This document shows, in pieces, positions 8,543-17,020 of a stretch of DNA of 64,000 nucleotides. The position numbers and the translations under genes are program-made. Below the pieces are notes generated by a model. The model had not been told where the DNA came from. It searched no databases and worked only from the letters and a program-made list of their open reading frames with translations. This stretch comes from CAZEQK01 sp964514395 (lineage in GTDB: Bacteria; Bacillota; Bacilli; Tepidibacillales; Tepidibacillaceae): contig CAZEQK010000007.1 of NCBI GenBank assembly GCA_964514395.1, positions 40,455-104,454 on the forward strand, read 5' to 3'. Numbering within the stretch: position 1 is the first letter of the stretch; the number at the start of each line of letters is the position of its first letter.

Positions 8543-9088
8543 CTACAATTTAACTGAAGTATTCCATAATTGATATAGCATCTCAGTAATAATAGGTGTT
8601 ATCTCCATCACGAAATTTGCGATAACTGAGCCTTGTAAATACTGTTGGACATTGAGCCAAGGCATCACAGAAATAATATGAACAATAATAATGATTAAAA
8701 TAAACCCTTGAATAAAACCAATCAATGCTCCTGTAAAGCGATTTATCGTTTTTAATCCAGGCAGACTTGCAATTTGATGTAAAATTTGACTTCCTATATT
8801 TAAGCTTAATTTGGTGACAATAAAAATGATTAAAAAGGCAATTGCATTATAAAACATATCTTCAATATTAAATGTCTGAGAAAATTTGTAAAGGGAAGGG
8901 ATATCAAATTTTGGAACAGGTATATAATCATGTAAATATGGTGCTAATTCCTGTGAAAAATGATATGCCATATAAATGGCCACAACAAAACCTAGCAAAC
9001 TAAATAATTGGCGGATTAAACCTAGCTGAAAACCCCTTATCATCGAAATTAAAATAATAACGATCAGTATAATATCTAGTATATTCAT
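8543..9088 (-). CDS. CvpA-family membrane protein
   Basis: 181 aa with four predicted membrane segments and the family start (LDIILIVIILISMIRGFQLG). It matches B. subtilis YshB/CvpA, whose gene also follows zapA. CvpA proteins are linked to colicin V production in E. coli and to envelope homeostasis, but the molecular role is unclear. It lies 8 nt downstream of zapA, so they are co-transcribed. AGGGA precedes ATG 9088. Confidence 0.8.
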   Translation of the reverse strand: MNILDIILIVIILISMIRGFQLGLIRQLFSLLGFVVAIYMAYHFSQELAPYLHDYIPVPKFDIPSLYKFSQTFNIEDMFYNAIAFLIIFIVTKLSLNIGSQILHQIASLPGLKTINRFTGALIGFIQGFILIIIIVHIISVMPWLNVQQYLQGSVIANFVMEITPIITEMLYQLWNTSVKL

Positions 9089-9096
9089 TTTAATCC

Positions 9097-9357
9097 CTAC
9101 TTTTTGTTATTTTCGATTCTTTTTAATAATTCATCATACTCTTGCTTCAATCTAAAATAGTCATCTGCAATATTAACTGCAGTTAACACCGCGATTTTTG
9201 TAATATCAAAGCGTTGGTTTGCATCTGCAATTTGTTTCATTTTATCATCGACATGACCTGCAATCATCCGCATATAATTGGAGCTCGCTTTGCCAACAAT
9301 CGTATAATTTTGTCCTAATATTGTAACCTCTAAACGATTTTTTTGATCTTCATTCAC
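9097..9357 (-). CDS. zapA: cell division protein ZapA
   Basis: 86 aa. ZapA binds FtsZ and promotes bundling of the Z-ring. The N-terminal beta segment (RLEVTILGQNYTIVG) and the C-terminal coiled coil (DDYFRLKQEYDELLKRIE) are typical. The conserved MRMIAGHVDDKM segment is present. GTG 9357 is in frame and has GGCGGATC about 8 nt upstream; an ATG at 9353 is out of frame. It lies between pheT and cvpA, as in B. subtilis apart from rnhC. Confidence 0.9.
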   Translation of the reverse strand: MNEDQKNRLEVTILGQNYTIVGKASSNYMRMIAGHVDDKMKQIADANQRFDITKIAVLTAVNIADDYFRLKQEYDELLKRIENNKK

Positions 9358-9492
9358 TTAAAAGATCCGCCTTTCTACAACTAATTACTAACAATAAAGC
9401 TGTATTAATATAAATTCGTTATAAACTTATTAAAATCCTTCCCTAATGTCAAGACAAAAAAAGTTATAGTGCTTGTTAAACATAAAATAGAA

Positions 9493-9520
9493 AAAGGAGT
9501 TGATCATAATCAGCCCCTTT
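9493..9520 (-). terminator. terminator after pheT
   Basis: Arms 9493-9504 and 9509-9520 pair over 12 positions with one mismatch and one wobble around CATA. A T-run follows on the minus strand. It separates pheST from zapA. Confidence 0.7.
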
Positions 9521-9538
9521 CCCTTCATTTATTATATT

Positions 9539-11959
9539 TTATTTCCTTAATTCAGCATGGTATTTTTCTTGAAGAGTAACGGTAATTTTTTCGTATAATT
9601 TGGTCACTTCTTCATCTGTCAGCGTCTGTTCATTACTTCGATAGATGAATGAAAAGGCCATGCTCTTTTTATTTTCACCAATCTGTTCATGATTGACGTA
9701 TACATCGAACAAGGAAATACTTTCTAATAATCTCCCACCTGTTTTTTTGATGGAGATCATCAATTCATCAGCTTCAACCTCTTTAGGAACAACCACTGCC
9801 ATATCACGTTCGATTGCAGGATATTTTGGAAGTGCTTTATATTCAATCGCTACATTTGCAAGCTCTAAGATTTTATCTAAATCAATTTCAAAGGCATAGG
9901 TTTCTTTTAAATCATATTGTTCTTGTATGTCTGGGTGAAGTTGACCAATGTACCCAATCAGATGATCATCAACTAATATCTCTGCTGTTCTGCCAGGATG
10001 AAAACCATTTAACTCCGCAGCATGATACCTTATATTTTCTAAACCTAACTCCATGAATAAACCATCCACAATACCCTTTACATGATAAAAATCAATTCCC
10101 CTAGTGACATGCTGCCAATTATCTGGAAGGTTACCAGTTAATAAGCCCGCAATTACCCATTTCTCATTTGGTAGCTTCATTAATTTTTCTTCATTTGAGA
10201 AAAACGTTGCTCCCATTTCGTAAATTCTTACATCTTCATTTTTACGATGAACATTATAATTAGCTACCTCTAATAGATTAGGAATTAAAACCGTTCTTAA
10301 TGTTTGTCTTTCTTCACTTATAGGCATAAATAAAGAGATGGTTTCCTCCTTCTCAATTAGTCCTTTGACACGCTTTTGTTCTTTGTTATTTACAAAGGTA
10401 TAGGTGACTACTTCTTGCAAGCCAGACCCATCTAATAGTTTTTTAATATCACGACGTTGCTGCTGCTTCTCTGTTAAACCACCCTGAACATACACACCAC
10501 TTGGTAAGGTAGTTGGGATATGATTATAGCCATAAATCCTTGCTATTTCTTCAAACAAATCAGCTTCGATCGTAATGTCCTGCCTTCTAGTCGGTATCGT
10601 CACATGAAGAGTATCTTCTTTTTCTTCAAGATTAAATCTTAGTCGCCTAAAAATGTCCTTCATCTCTTCTTTACTTAAGTCAGTTCCAAGAAGCTTATTT
10701 ACTCTATTTACTTTTAAAGGAATCTGTTCTTCTACAGGTTCTTTTATCTTTTTCTCGAATATTTCACCTACTAATTTTGCACCTGCTAGCTCTTGAAGTA
10801 ATTCCGCCGCCCTATTCATTGCTAAATAAATCCGATTAGGATCTACTCCCTTTTCAAATCGCAAGCTTGCCTCTGAACGCAAACCAAGCTTTTTGGAAGT
10901 ACTACGAACGGATGCACCTTTAAAATAAGCAGATTCTAATAATATATTAACGGTTTTATCCGTTACTTCACTATTTGCTCCTCCCATCACACCCGCTATA
11001 GCGATTGGTTTTACCCCATCGGTGATGAGTAGCATGTTGTCATCTAATGACCGTTCCTGATTATCTAATGTAACCATCTTTTCACTTTGCTTAGCTAATC
11101 TTACTAATATATTAGGTTGCCCGAGCTTATCAAAATCAAAGGCATGAAGTGGTTGCCCATATTCGAGCAATACATAGTTTGTCACATCAACTACATTATT
11201 TATTGGCCTGATGCCCGCAGCAATTAAACGATTCTGTAACCATTGAGGTGAAGTAGCAAGCTTTACATCTGTTAATAGTCTAGCTGCATAATGATTACAT
11301 GCTTCCGTTGCTTCTATCTCTATTTTTACCTTTGGAGCTTGATCCACTCTTTGCCCCAATTTATCCTCTGGGAGCTTTACATCTCTATCTAAAATAGCTG
11401 CAACCTCATAAGCCACCCCTATCATACTTAAACAATCGGAACGATTTGGCGTGAGATCAAGCTCTAATACATAATCATCAAAACCCAGTAAGGAATCGAT
11501 ATTTTCTCCTACCTCTGCTGTATCAGGTAATACTAAGATGCCGTCTGTTTTTTCCTTTGATAAAAGCTTTTCATTGAGGCCAAGCTCTTTTGCAGAACAA
11601 ATCATACCATCCGAAGCAACCCCTCTTAGCTTTGCCTTCTTTATTTTTACATCTCCAGGTAGCTTCGCACCGACAAGTGCAACTGGCACCTTTTGGCCCT
11701 TGTCAACGTTTGCTGCACCACAGATGATTTGCTTTGGCTCCTCTTCTCCTACATCAACAATACACAAGCTTAGCTTCTCTGCATTCGGATGCTTCTCCCT
11801 TTCAAGAACGTAGCCAATAACAACCTTTTCTACACCTTGGTTTCTCTTCTCAACAATATCGACTGCGACTCCACTATTTGTTAATTTATCTGCAAGATCA
11901 TAAGGGTTTATAGCCCTTAAATCTATATAGCTTGATAGCCAATTATATGAAACCTTCAC
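9539..11959 (-). CDS. pheT: phenylalanyl-tRNA synthetase beta subunit
   Basis: 806 aa, the usual length. Domains in order: an N-terminal tRNA-binding EMAP-like domain (about 40-150), the B3/B4 editing domain with the CNHYAARLL segment (about 215-385), B5, a catalytic-like core, and a C-terminal FDX anticodon-binding domain (YPAIERDMAVVVP). It forms an alpha2-beta2 enzyme with PheS. Start GTG 11959 follows GGAGGGA. It is 12 nt downstream of pheS and shares its T-box control. Confidence 0.97.
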   Translation of the reverse strand: MKVSYNWLSSYIDLRAINPYDLADKLTNSGVAVDIVEKRNQGVEKVVIGYVLEREKHPNAEKLSLCIVDVGEEEPKQIICGAANVDKGQKVPVALVGAKLPGDVKIKKAKLRGVASDGMICSAKELGLNEKLLSKEKTDGILVLPDTAEVGENIDSLLGFDDYVLELDLTPNRSDCLSMIGVAYEVAAILDRDVKLPEDKLGQRVDQAPKVKIEIEATEACNHYAARLLTDVKLATSPQWLQNRLIAAGIRPINNVVDVTNYVLLEYGQPLHAFDFDKLGQPNILVRLAKQSEKMVTLDNQERSLDDNMLLITDGVKPIAIAGVMGGANSEVTDKTVNILLESAYFKGASVRSTSKKLGLRSEASLRFEKGVDPNRIYLAMNRAAELLQELAGAKLVGEIFEKKIKEPVEEQIPLKVNRVNKLLGTDLSKEEMKDIFRRLRFNLEEKEDTLHVTIPTRRQDITIEADLFEEIARIYGYNHIPTTLPSGVYVQGGLTEKQQQRRDIKKLLDGSGLQEVVTYTFVNNKEQKRVKGLIEKEETISLFMPISEERQTLRTVLIPNLLEVANYNVHRKNEDVRIYEMGATFFSNEEKLMKLPNEKWVIAGLLTGNLPDNWQHVTRGIDFYHVKGIVDGLFMELGLENIRYHAAELNGFHPGRTAEILVDDHLIGYIGQLHPDIQEQYDLKETYAFEIDLDKILELANVAIEYKALPKYPAIERDMAVVVPKEVEADELMISIKKTGGRLLESISLFDVYVNHEQIGENKKSMAFSFIYRSNEQTLTDEEVTKLYEKITVTLQEKYHAELRK

Positions 11960-11971
11960 GATAATCCCTCC

Positions 11972-13009
11972 TTACATTCGTTTGAATTGATCTAAAAATC
12001 TTAAATCATTAATATAAAAGTGACGAATATCATCAATACCATATTTTAGTAGGGCTACTCTATCTACACCCATCCCAAAGGCAAAGCCAGAATATTTTTT
12101 TGGATCATATCCAGCCATTTCTAAGACTTTTGGATGGACCATACCAGAACCTAGAATTTCAATCCATCCAGTTCCTTTACATATTCTACAGCCCTCTCCC
12201 CCACATGTTGAACAGGTTATATCTACCTCTGCACTAGGTTCGGTAAATGGGAAAAAGCTAGGACGTAATCTGATTTTTGTATTTTCTCCATACATTTTCT
12301 TTGCAAAGTTTAATAGGACACCTTTTAAATCTGACATTCGAATATTCTCATCAACGACTAACCCCTCCACTTGAATGAATTGATGGGAATGAGTTGCATC
12401 GTCATCATCACGACGATAAACCTTTCCTGGACAGATAATTTTAACAGGTACCTCTCCCTTTTTCTCTAGCATTGTTCTAATCTGCACTGGAGAAGTATGG
12501 GTTCTCATTAAAATTTCATCAGTAATATAGAAGGTATCCTGCATATCCCTTGCCGGATGCTCTTTTGGTAAATTTAATGCTTCAAAATTGTAATAATCAG
12601 ATTCAACCTCAGGACCTTCAGCAACCTCAAAACCCATACCAATGAAAATATCTTCAATCTCTTCAATAATTTTTGTAAGTGGATGTTTACTTTGCTTTTG
12701 TATCGGCTTACTTGGTAGAGTAACATCTATAGCCTCTGACACAAGTTTATGCTTCAATAATTCCGAGTGGATAATCTCTTCCTTTTCGTTAAAGGACTGC
12801 TCAATGACTTCCCGGATTTCATTGGCAATCTTCCCTATCACAGGTCTCTCATCCTGGGATAAGTCCTTCATACCTTTTAAAACATCGGTAATTAATCCTT
12901 TCTTTCCCAGGTACTTTATCTTAATTCCATTTAATTCTTGAATGTCTTGAACCACAGCAATTTCATTTATTGCTTGCTGTTTTATTTCTTCTAATCTTTC
13001 TTTCATCAT
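11972..13009 (-). CDS. pheS: phenylalanyl-tRNA synthetase alpha subunit
   Basis: 345 aa class II synthetase. It has an N-terminal coiled coil (about 1-90) and a catalytic core with GFEVAEGPEVESDYYNFEAL, DTFYI and RTHTSPVQIR segments. The C-terminal GMGVDRVALLKYG is class II motif 3. CSTCGGEGC and CRICKGTGW form a small Cys-rich insertion typical of bacterial PheS. Start ATG 13009, with a second ATG at 13006, follows GGGGGT. Between its start and the T-box terminator lies a copy of dispersed element A. Confidence 0.97.
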   Translation of the reverse strand: MMKERLEEIKQQAINEIAVVQDIQELNGIKIKYLGKKGLITDVLKGMKDLSQDERPVIGKIANEIREVIEQSFNEKEEIIHSELLKHKLVSEAIDVTLPSKPIQKQSKHPLTKIIEEIEDIFIGMGFEVAEGPEVESDYYNFEALNLPKEHPARDMQDTFYITDEILMRTHTSPVQIRTMLEKKGEVPVKIICPGKVYRRDDDDATHSHQFIQVEGLVVDENIRMSDLKGVLLNFAKKMYGENTKIRLRPSFFPFTEPSAEVDITCSTCGGEGCRICKGTGWIEILGSGMVHPKVLEMAGYDPKKYSGFAFGMGVDRVALLKYGIDDIRHFYINDLRFLDQFKRM

Positions 13010-13058
13010 AATACCCCCTTCACCGCTTAAAAATGTTTTTCTTCTTGTCCCTTATTAA

Positions 13059-13165
13059 GTGAAACTTCATTCAGAGTGAATCCCTGAATGTCAGTTGACC
13101 TTATCCAAGAGCATTGCGTCGCCTACTTTCCAGAGGAAGTATTAGCAACGGTTTGCTATCGATAA
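13059..13165 (+). repeat. dispersed element A, copy 1 (A1)
   Basis: Starts GTGAAACTTCATTCAG and ends CGGTTTGCTATCG. It shares an internal CTTCATTCAG...CTGAATG hairpin and the GTTGACCTTATCC block with copies at 30776 and 52363. It sits between the pheST T-box terminator and the pheS start, so it is transcribed in antisense form as part of the pheST message. Confidence 0.75.
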
Positions 13166-13169
13166 AAAT

Positions 13170-13412
13170 AATAAAGACCCTTCATCCTACGAAGGGACGA
13201 AAGGCCGTGGTACCACCCTAATTAAGTGAACAATCTTGTTCACCACTTAACGTCTTAACGCAACGAACGTAGTCTCCTACTTCTATTTTTCAGAGATATG
13301 CTCCAGAGTGAACTTCAATAAGTATATCTTAGAGATGCTTCCAGTCCATGACATCTCTTCCCTAGAAGATAAGCGTCTTATTTACTCTCTCCTTCACCAC
13401 ATTTAAACTATA
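13170..13412 (-). promoter_or_regulatory. T-box riboswitch for pheST
   Basis: On the minus strand the sequence AGGGTGGTACCACGG (13205-13219) is the T-box that pairs with the acceptor end of uncharged tRNA. A terminator (stem CCCTTC 13178-13183 with 13191-13196) follows. Upstream is a stem I-like region with GGAGAGAGTA near 13390. A UUC near 13310 could be the Phe specifier codon but I could not fold stem I securely. Uncharged tRNA-Phe should favour read-through into pheST. Confidence 0.88.
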
Positions 13413-13484
13413 CATAATAACATTTGTTTACCATTATATCTAGGTTTTCCTCCAACTTCAAGCCCAGTTTCATATTTATTTTAA

Positions 13485-14282
13485 TTATGCCTTATTTAGT
13501 TGTCTGATACGCTCATATAGAACGACAGTAGTCGCCATAGCCACATTTAGAGACTCCGCATCACCTATTATCGGAATATTAACCATCTTATCTACCTGTT
13601 CTATTCTATTTTTATGTAATCCCTTCGCTTCATTCCCTATTAATACGGCTACCTTTTTCTTTAAATCAATATCATAGAAGGACTCCTCCGCATAGGGACT
13701 AGTTCCAACAATAAGATAATCACTCCCTTGAAGCATCGGTATCAGTTCATCTAAATCACCTTCAATAATTGGTAAATGAAACATAGAGCCCATAGCTGAA
13801 CGGACAACCTTAGCATTAAACAATTCCACTGTGCCTTTACCCAAAAAAATAGCGTCTACTCCCGTTGCATCTGCACTTCTAATAATGGTCCCTAAATTTC
13901 CAGGATCTTGAATTTGATCAACCAATAATACACAGTTTTTCCCTTGTAAAAATAATGATTGAACACTTGGTTTATTCTTTTTGATTATCGCTAATACCCC
14001 TTGAGGTTTTTCTGTATCAGAAAGCTTTTTCATGACATGTTCTGCTACAAATGTTGTCGTTATACTTTCATTACTTTCATTAATTAAATCCAGCATATGA
14101 TATGGAAAATTTTTATTTTCTTCTATGATGATGTCTTCAAAAATTTGGCCAGATTTAACGGCTTCCTCAATCAGCTTTATACCTTCAATGATAAATAGAC
14201 TGTTATTATCTCTACCTTTTTTACTTCTTAATTGGTACCAAAATTTTATTTTTGGGTTATCAGTTGATCTAATTGGCTCCAT
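13485..14282 (-). CDS. ysgA: TrmH/SpoU-family RNA 2'-O-methyltransferase (YsgA-like)
   Basis: 265 aa. An N-terminal substrate-binding domain (about 1-100) is followed by the SPOUT knot domain. The motifs QDPGNLGTIIRSADATG, LIGNEAKGL and PIIGDAESLNVAMA are the three SpoU motifs. It probably methylates ribose in rRNA or tRNA; the exact site is unknown. The gene lies upstream of pheST as in B. subtilis. It follows ktrA by 7 nt, so the two form an operon. GGAAAG precedes ATG 14282. Confidence 0.88.
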   Translation of the reverse strand: MEPIRSTDNPKIKFWYQLRSKKGRDNNSLFIIEGIKLIEEAVKSGQIFEDIIIEENKNFPYHMLDLINESNESITTTFVAEHVMKKLSDTEKPQGVLAIIKKNKPSVQSLFLQGKNCVLLVDQIQDPGNLGTIIRSADATGVDAIFLGKGTVELFNAKVVRSAMGSMFHLPIIEGDLDELIPMLQGSDYLIVGTSPYAEESFYDIDLKKKVAVLIGNEAKGLHKNRIEQVDKMVNIPIIGDAESLNVAMATTVVLYERIRQLNKA

Positions 14283-14289
14283 CTATTTA

Positions 14290-14955
14290 TCACTTTCCAT
14301 TCATAACAAATTCTTCGAATTTCTTCAAATCTTTATTGTGTCCTATGACCACCATAATATCACCAGTTTTAATTCGATCATTGGCACTTGGAGCGACATT
14401 GATATAATTATCATTTTTCAGTGCCATAATACTAATGCCGAATCTTGCTCTAATATTTAGATCAAGAATTGTTTTGTCTGTCAATTTTTCACTGGAGATA
14501 ATTTCTACAATACTATACTCATCTGAGAGTTCGATATAGTCCAAAATATTAGGGGATACTAAATTGTGAGCTACTCTAATTCCCATATCTCTTTCAGGAA
14601 AAATAACTTTGGATGCACCGATTTTAAGTAGTACTTTAGCATGTAGTTTACTTTGTGCCTTCACCACAATAGTTTCTACACCCAATTCCTTTAAAATTAG
14701 GGTGGTCAATATACTTGCCTGTATATTTTGCCCAATCGCAACGACAACTACTTCAAAATTGCGGATACCTAGTGATTTTAATGCAGCTTCATCTGTGGAA
14801 TCTGCCGTAACAGCATGTGTTACATCATTGATGTTCTCTTGTATCCTTTCCTCATCAATATCAAGAGCCATCACATCATAATTTAAGTCATATAAGGCTT
14901 TTGCTACACTTTGACCAAAACGTCCTAATCCAATAACTGCAAATTGCCTACTCAT
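14290..14955 (-). CDS. ktrA: potassium uptake regulatory subunit KtrA/KtrC (RCK)
   Basis: 221 aa. The N-terminal RCK_N domain has GLGRFGQSVAKAL, the nucleotide-binding GxGxxG, and DIDEERIQ ending the second strand. The C-terminal RCK_C domain (about 140-221) contains the small-molecule site that binds c-di-AMP in homologues. It gates a KtrB/KtrD potassium channel, which is not in this window. AGGGAG precedes ATG 14955. Operon with ysgA. Calling A versus C needs a tree. Confidence 0.85.
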   Translation of the reverse strand: MSRQFAVIGLGRFGQSVAKALYDLNYDVMALDIDEERIQENINDVTHAVTADSTDEAALKSLGIRNFEVVVVAIGQNIQASILTTLILKELGVETIVVKAQSKLHAKVLLKIGASKVIFPERDMGIRVAHNLVSPNILDYIELSDEYSIVEIISSEKLTDKTILDLNIRARFGISIMALKNDNYINVAPSANDRIKTGDIMVVIGHNKDLKKFEEFVMNGK

Positions 14956-15075
14956 AGGTTTCTCCCTTCAAAGCAAAATATTTACCAATCATTATAATAA
15001 CAAATAACTAATATTATCAATAATGGATACAAAAAAAATTGGGAATAATATGATTATAATTTCTATTATACATTA

Positions 15076-15170
15076 GTGAAACTTCATTCAGTGTGTTTAC
15101 CTGTTTCGCTAAATAAGTAAATCTCATAAGTCTTACTATGGAGTATTATCGGTGGTTAGCTATCGGACAA
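15076..15170 (+). repeat. dispersed element A, diverged copy (A2)
   Basis: The first 17 nt (GTGAAACTTCATTCAGT) and the end (GGTTAGCTATCGG, 15153-15165) match the other copies. The middle, including the second arm of the CATTCAG hairpin, has diverged. It lies 54 nt before the sspI start. Confidence 0.65.
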
Positions 15171-15223
15171 AAAGATAAACTACCTATCGTTAACTATTAT
15201 ACTCAAAAAAAGGAGGTAGTAAA

Positions 15224-15427
15224 ATGGATTTGAATTTACGCCAAGCTGTACTTCAAAATATTAAGGATAAATCTGGAGATCAACTATTTGAAATGGTAGA
15301 AAGTGCAATAAAGGAAAATGGAGAAGAAACCTTACCAGGATTAGGGGTTATCTTTGAGGTTATATGGCAACATACGGACAAAAAAACACATGATAAAATG
15401 ATTACTGCATTAAGTAAAAATATTTAA
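15224..15427 (+). CDS. sspI: small acid-soluble spore protein I
   Basis: 67 aa. MDLNLRQAVLQNI and LPGLGVIFEVIWQH are close to B. subtilis SspI, a minor SASP made in the forespore. An AAAAAAGGAGG ribosome-binding site precedes ATG 15224. In B. subtilis sspI is also next to ysgA and ysdC. This is the strongest sign that the organism forms spores. A sigma-G-type promoter would be expected in 15160-15210 but is not obvious there. The element A copy ends just upstream. Confidence 0.92.
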   Translation: MDLNLRQAVLQNIKDKSGDQLFEMVESAIKENGEETLPGLGVIFEVIWQHTDKKTHDKMITALSKNI

Positions 15428-15439
15428 TTATGTAATATT

Positions 15440-15467
15440 AAAGGGTGATATAAGAGTATCACCCTTT
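15440..15467. terminator. terminator between sspI and the M42 peptidase gene
   Basis: An 11-bp perfect stem (15440-15450 with 15457-15467), flanked by T-rich and A-rich sequence, serves both convergent genes. Confidence 0.75.
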
Positions 15468-15472
15468 CGTCT

Positions 15473-16546
15473 TTATTTATCTAAAATTTTATTCACTGTT
15501 TTCTCATCTAATCGTTTAATCACTTTAACCAATAAATCTACGGCGTATTCAAAATCATCACTATGTAGAATAGCTGCATGACTATGAATATATCTTGTAG
15601 GAATACCTATTACTAATGAAGGTACACCTTTTCCGTATATGTGGAAACGGCCAGCATCAGTGCCTCCACCAGCTAATGTTTCATATTGGAAGGGTATATT
15701 CTCTTCTTCCGCAATATCGATAACAAAATCCCTTAAGCCAGTATGAGGAACCATGGTTGCATCAAAAAGTAATAATTGTGGTCCTTTGCCAATTTTGCTA
15801 GCTGCTTCATCTGGGGTGATACCAGGAGTATCTCCTGCAATTCCTACATCAACAGCAAAGGCTATATCTGGTTGAACAGTAGTAACTGATGTTTGAGCAC
15901 CACGAATTCCAACCTCTTCTTGGACTGTTCCAACGCCATATACTGTATTTTCATGTTTATCTTCCTGTAATCGTTTTAGTACCTCAATTGCAATGGCACA
16001 TCCGATTCGATTATCCCATGCTTTTGCCATTAACATTTTTGGGTTTTTTAGTACTGTAAATTCAGAGACAGGTGTTATTGGGTCCCCTGGTCTTACTCCA
16101 AATTCTTCAGCCTCTTCTTTACTCGATGCACCAATATCAATAAACATGTCTTTCTTTTCAATTGGTTTTTTTCTTTGTTCAGCTGTTAGAATATGCGGAG
16201 GTTTTGAGCCAATGATACCAACTACATCACCAGTTTTTGTATGTATATTAACCCTTTGTGCAAGCATTACTTGATCAAACCATCCACCTAATGGATGGAA
16301 TTTTAAAAAGCCATCGTCAGTAATACGTGTAACCATAAAGCCAACTTCATCTAGATGTCCTGCAACTAAAATCTTAGGTCCTTTAGTTCCCTTTTTTGCA
16401 ATTAGGCTACCTAGATTGTCAGTGTAAACTTCATCAGCATATGGTTCAATGTACTTTTTCATTACTTCCTTTACTGGACCTTCAAATCCAGAAGTACCAG
16501 GTGCTTCAGTTAACTCCTTAAACATATGTAGAATCTTATCATCCAT
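15473..16546 (-). CDS. ysdC: M42-family aminopeptidase (YsdC-like)
   Basis: About 357 aa. It is a dinuclear metal peptidase of the glutamyl/deblocking aminopeptidase type. Metal ligands and the catalytic base are visible: AGHLDEVG (His, Asp), WDNRIG (bridging Asp), VQEEVG (Glu base and ligand), AVDVG, and the C-terminal HSHAAI. ATG 16546 is preferred because GGAGGAAG lies directly upstream; a longer in-frame ATG at 16585 has no RBS. The gene is near sspI as in B. subtilis. Likely role: cytosolic peptide turnover. Confidence 0.88.
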   Translation of the reverse strand: MDDKILHMFKELTEAPGTSGFEGPVKEVMKKYIEPYADEVYTDNLGSLIAKKGTKGPKILVAGHLDEVGFMVTRITDDGFLKFHPLGGWFDQVMLAQRVNIHTKTGDVVGIIGSKPPHILTAEQRKKPIEKKDMFIDIGASSKEEAEEFGVRPGDPITPVSEFTVLKNPKMLMAKAWDNRIGCAIAIEVLKRLQEDKHENTVYGVGTVQEEVGIRGAQTSVTTVQPDIAFAVDVGIAGDTPGITPDEAASKIGKGPQLLLFDATMVPHTGLRDFVIDIAEEENIPFQYETLAGGGTDAGRFHIYGKGVPSLVIGIPTRYIHSHAAILHSDDFEYAVDLLVKVIKRLDEKTVNKILDK

Positions 16547-16674
16547 GAAACTTCCTCCTTCATAACAAAAAGTAAATTCTTCCATTATTATACCGAAAAG
16601 TTATTATTATTACATTATTTATTTCGATATACGAATTATTAAAGTGTAATAATCTCTATTTTTATACTTGCCAT

Positions 16675-16914
16675 TTATTTTCGTTTATATTTTTGAATTC
16701 CAAATAAATCTTCTATTTTTTCACTCATAAATGTATAGGAATCAAAAACCCCTTGATTATAAAATTCGGGTGCTAGTTTCTCAATAATAAAATCTAATAT
16801 CATCATACTTGCTAGGTCCCCTATATCCTCGCCTCTCTCATTAAAGAAAAACTCCTTTATTGCCGATATCATCATCTCTTTTTTTTCTTTACTAAGATTA
16901 AAATGATTATCCAT
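16675..16914 (-). CDS. DUF2164 family protein
   Basis: 79 aa. FFFNERGEDIGDLASMMILDFIIEKLAPEFYNQGV, read in parts, is the DUF2164 signature: a conserved acidic GDLA motif and a C-terminal YNQGV. Start ATG 16914 has GGGGGA seven nt upstream; two earlier ATGs (16920, 16917) are too close to that site. No biochemical function is known. It stands alone between nhaA and the M42 peptidase gene, all on the minus strand. Confidence 0.75.
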   Translation of the reverse strand: MDNHFNLSKEKKEMMISAIKEFFFNERGEDIGDLASMMILDFIIEKLAPEFYNQGVFDSYTFMSEKIEDLFGIQKYKRK

Positions 16915-16967
16915 CATCATTCCCCCAATTATCATCTTTATCATTTATAAATTCTGAGCATTAAAAA

Positions 16968-16995
16968 AGGTAGGGTATATGAATATACCCTACCT
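16968..16995 (-). terminator. terminator after nhaA
   Basis: A 13-bp perfect stem (16968-16980 with 16983-16995) is followed on the minus strand by a T-run. Confidence 0.85.
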
Positions 16996-17020
16996 CATTG
17001 TATCATCTTCTTCAATTGAT

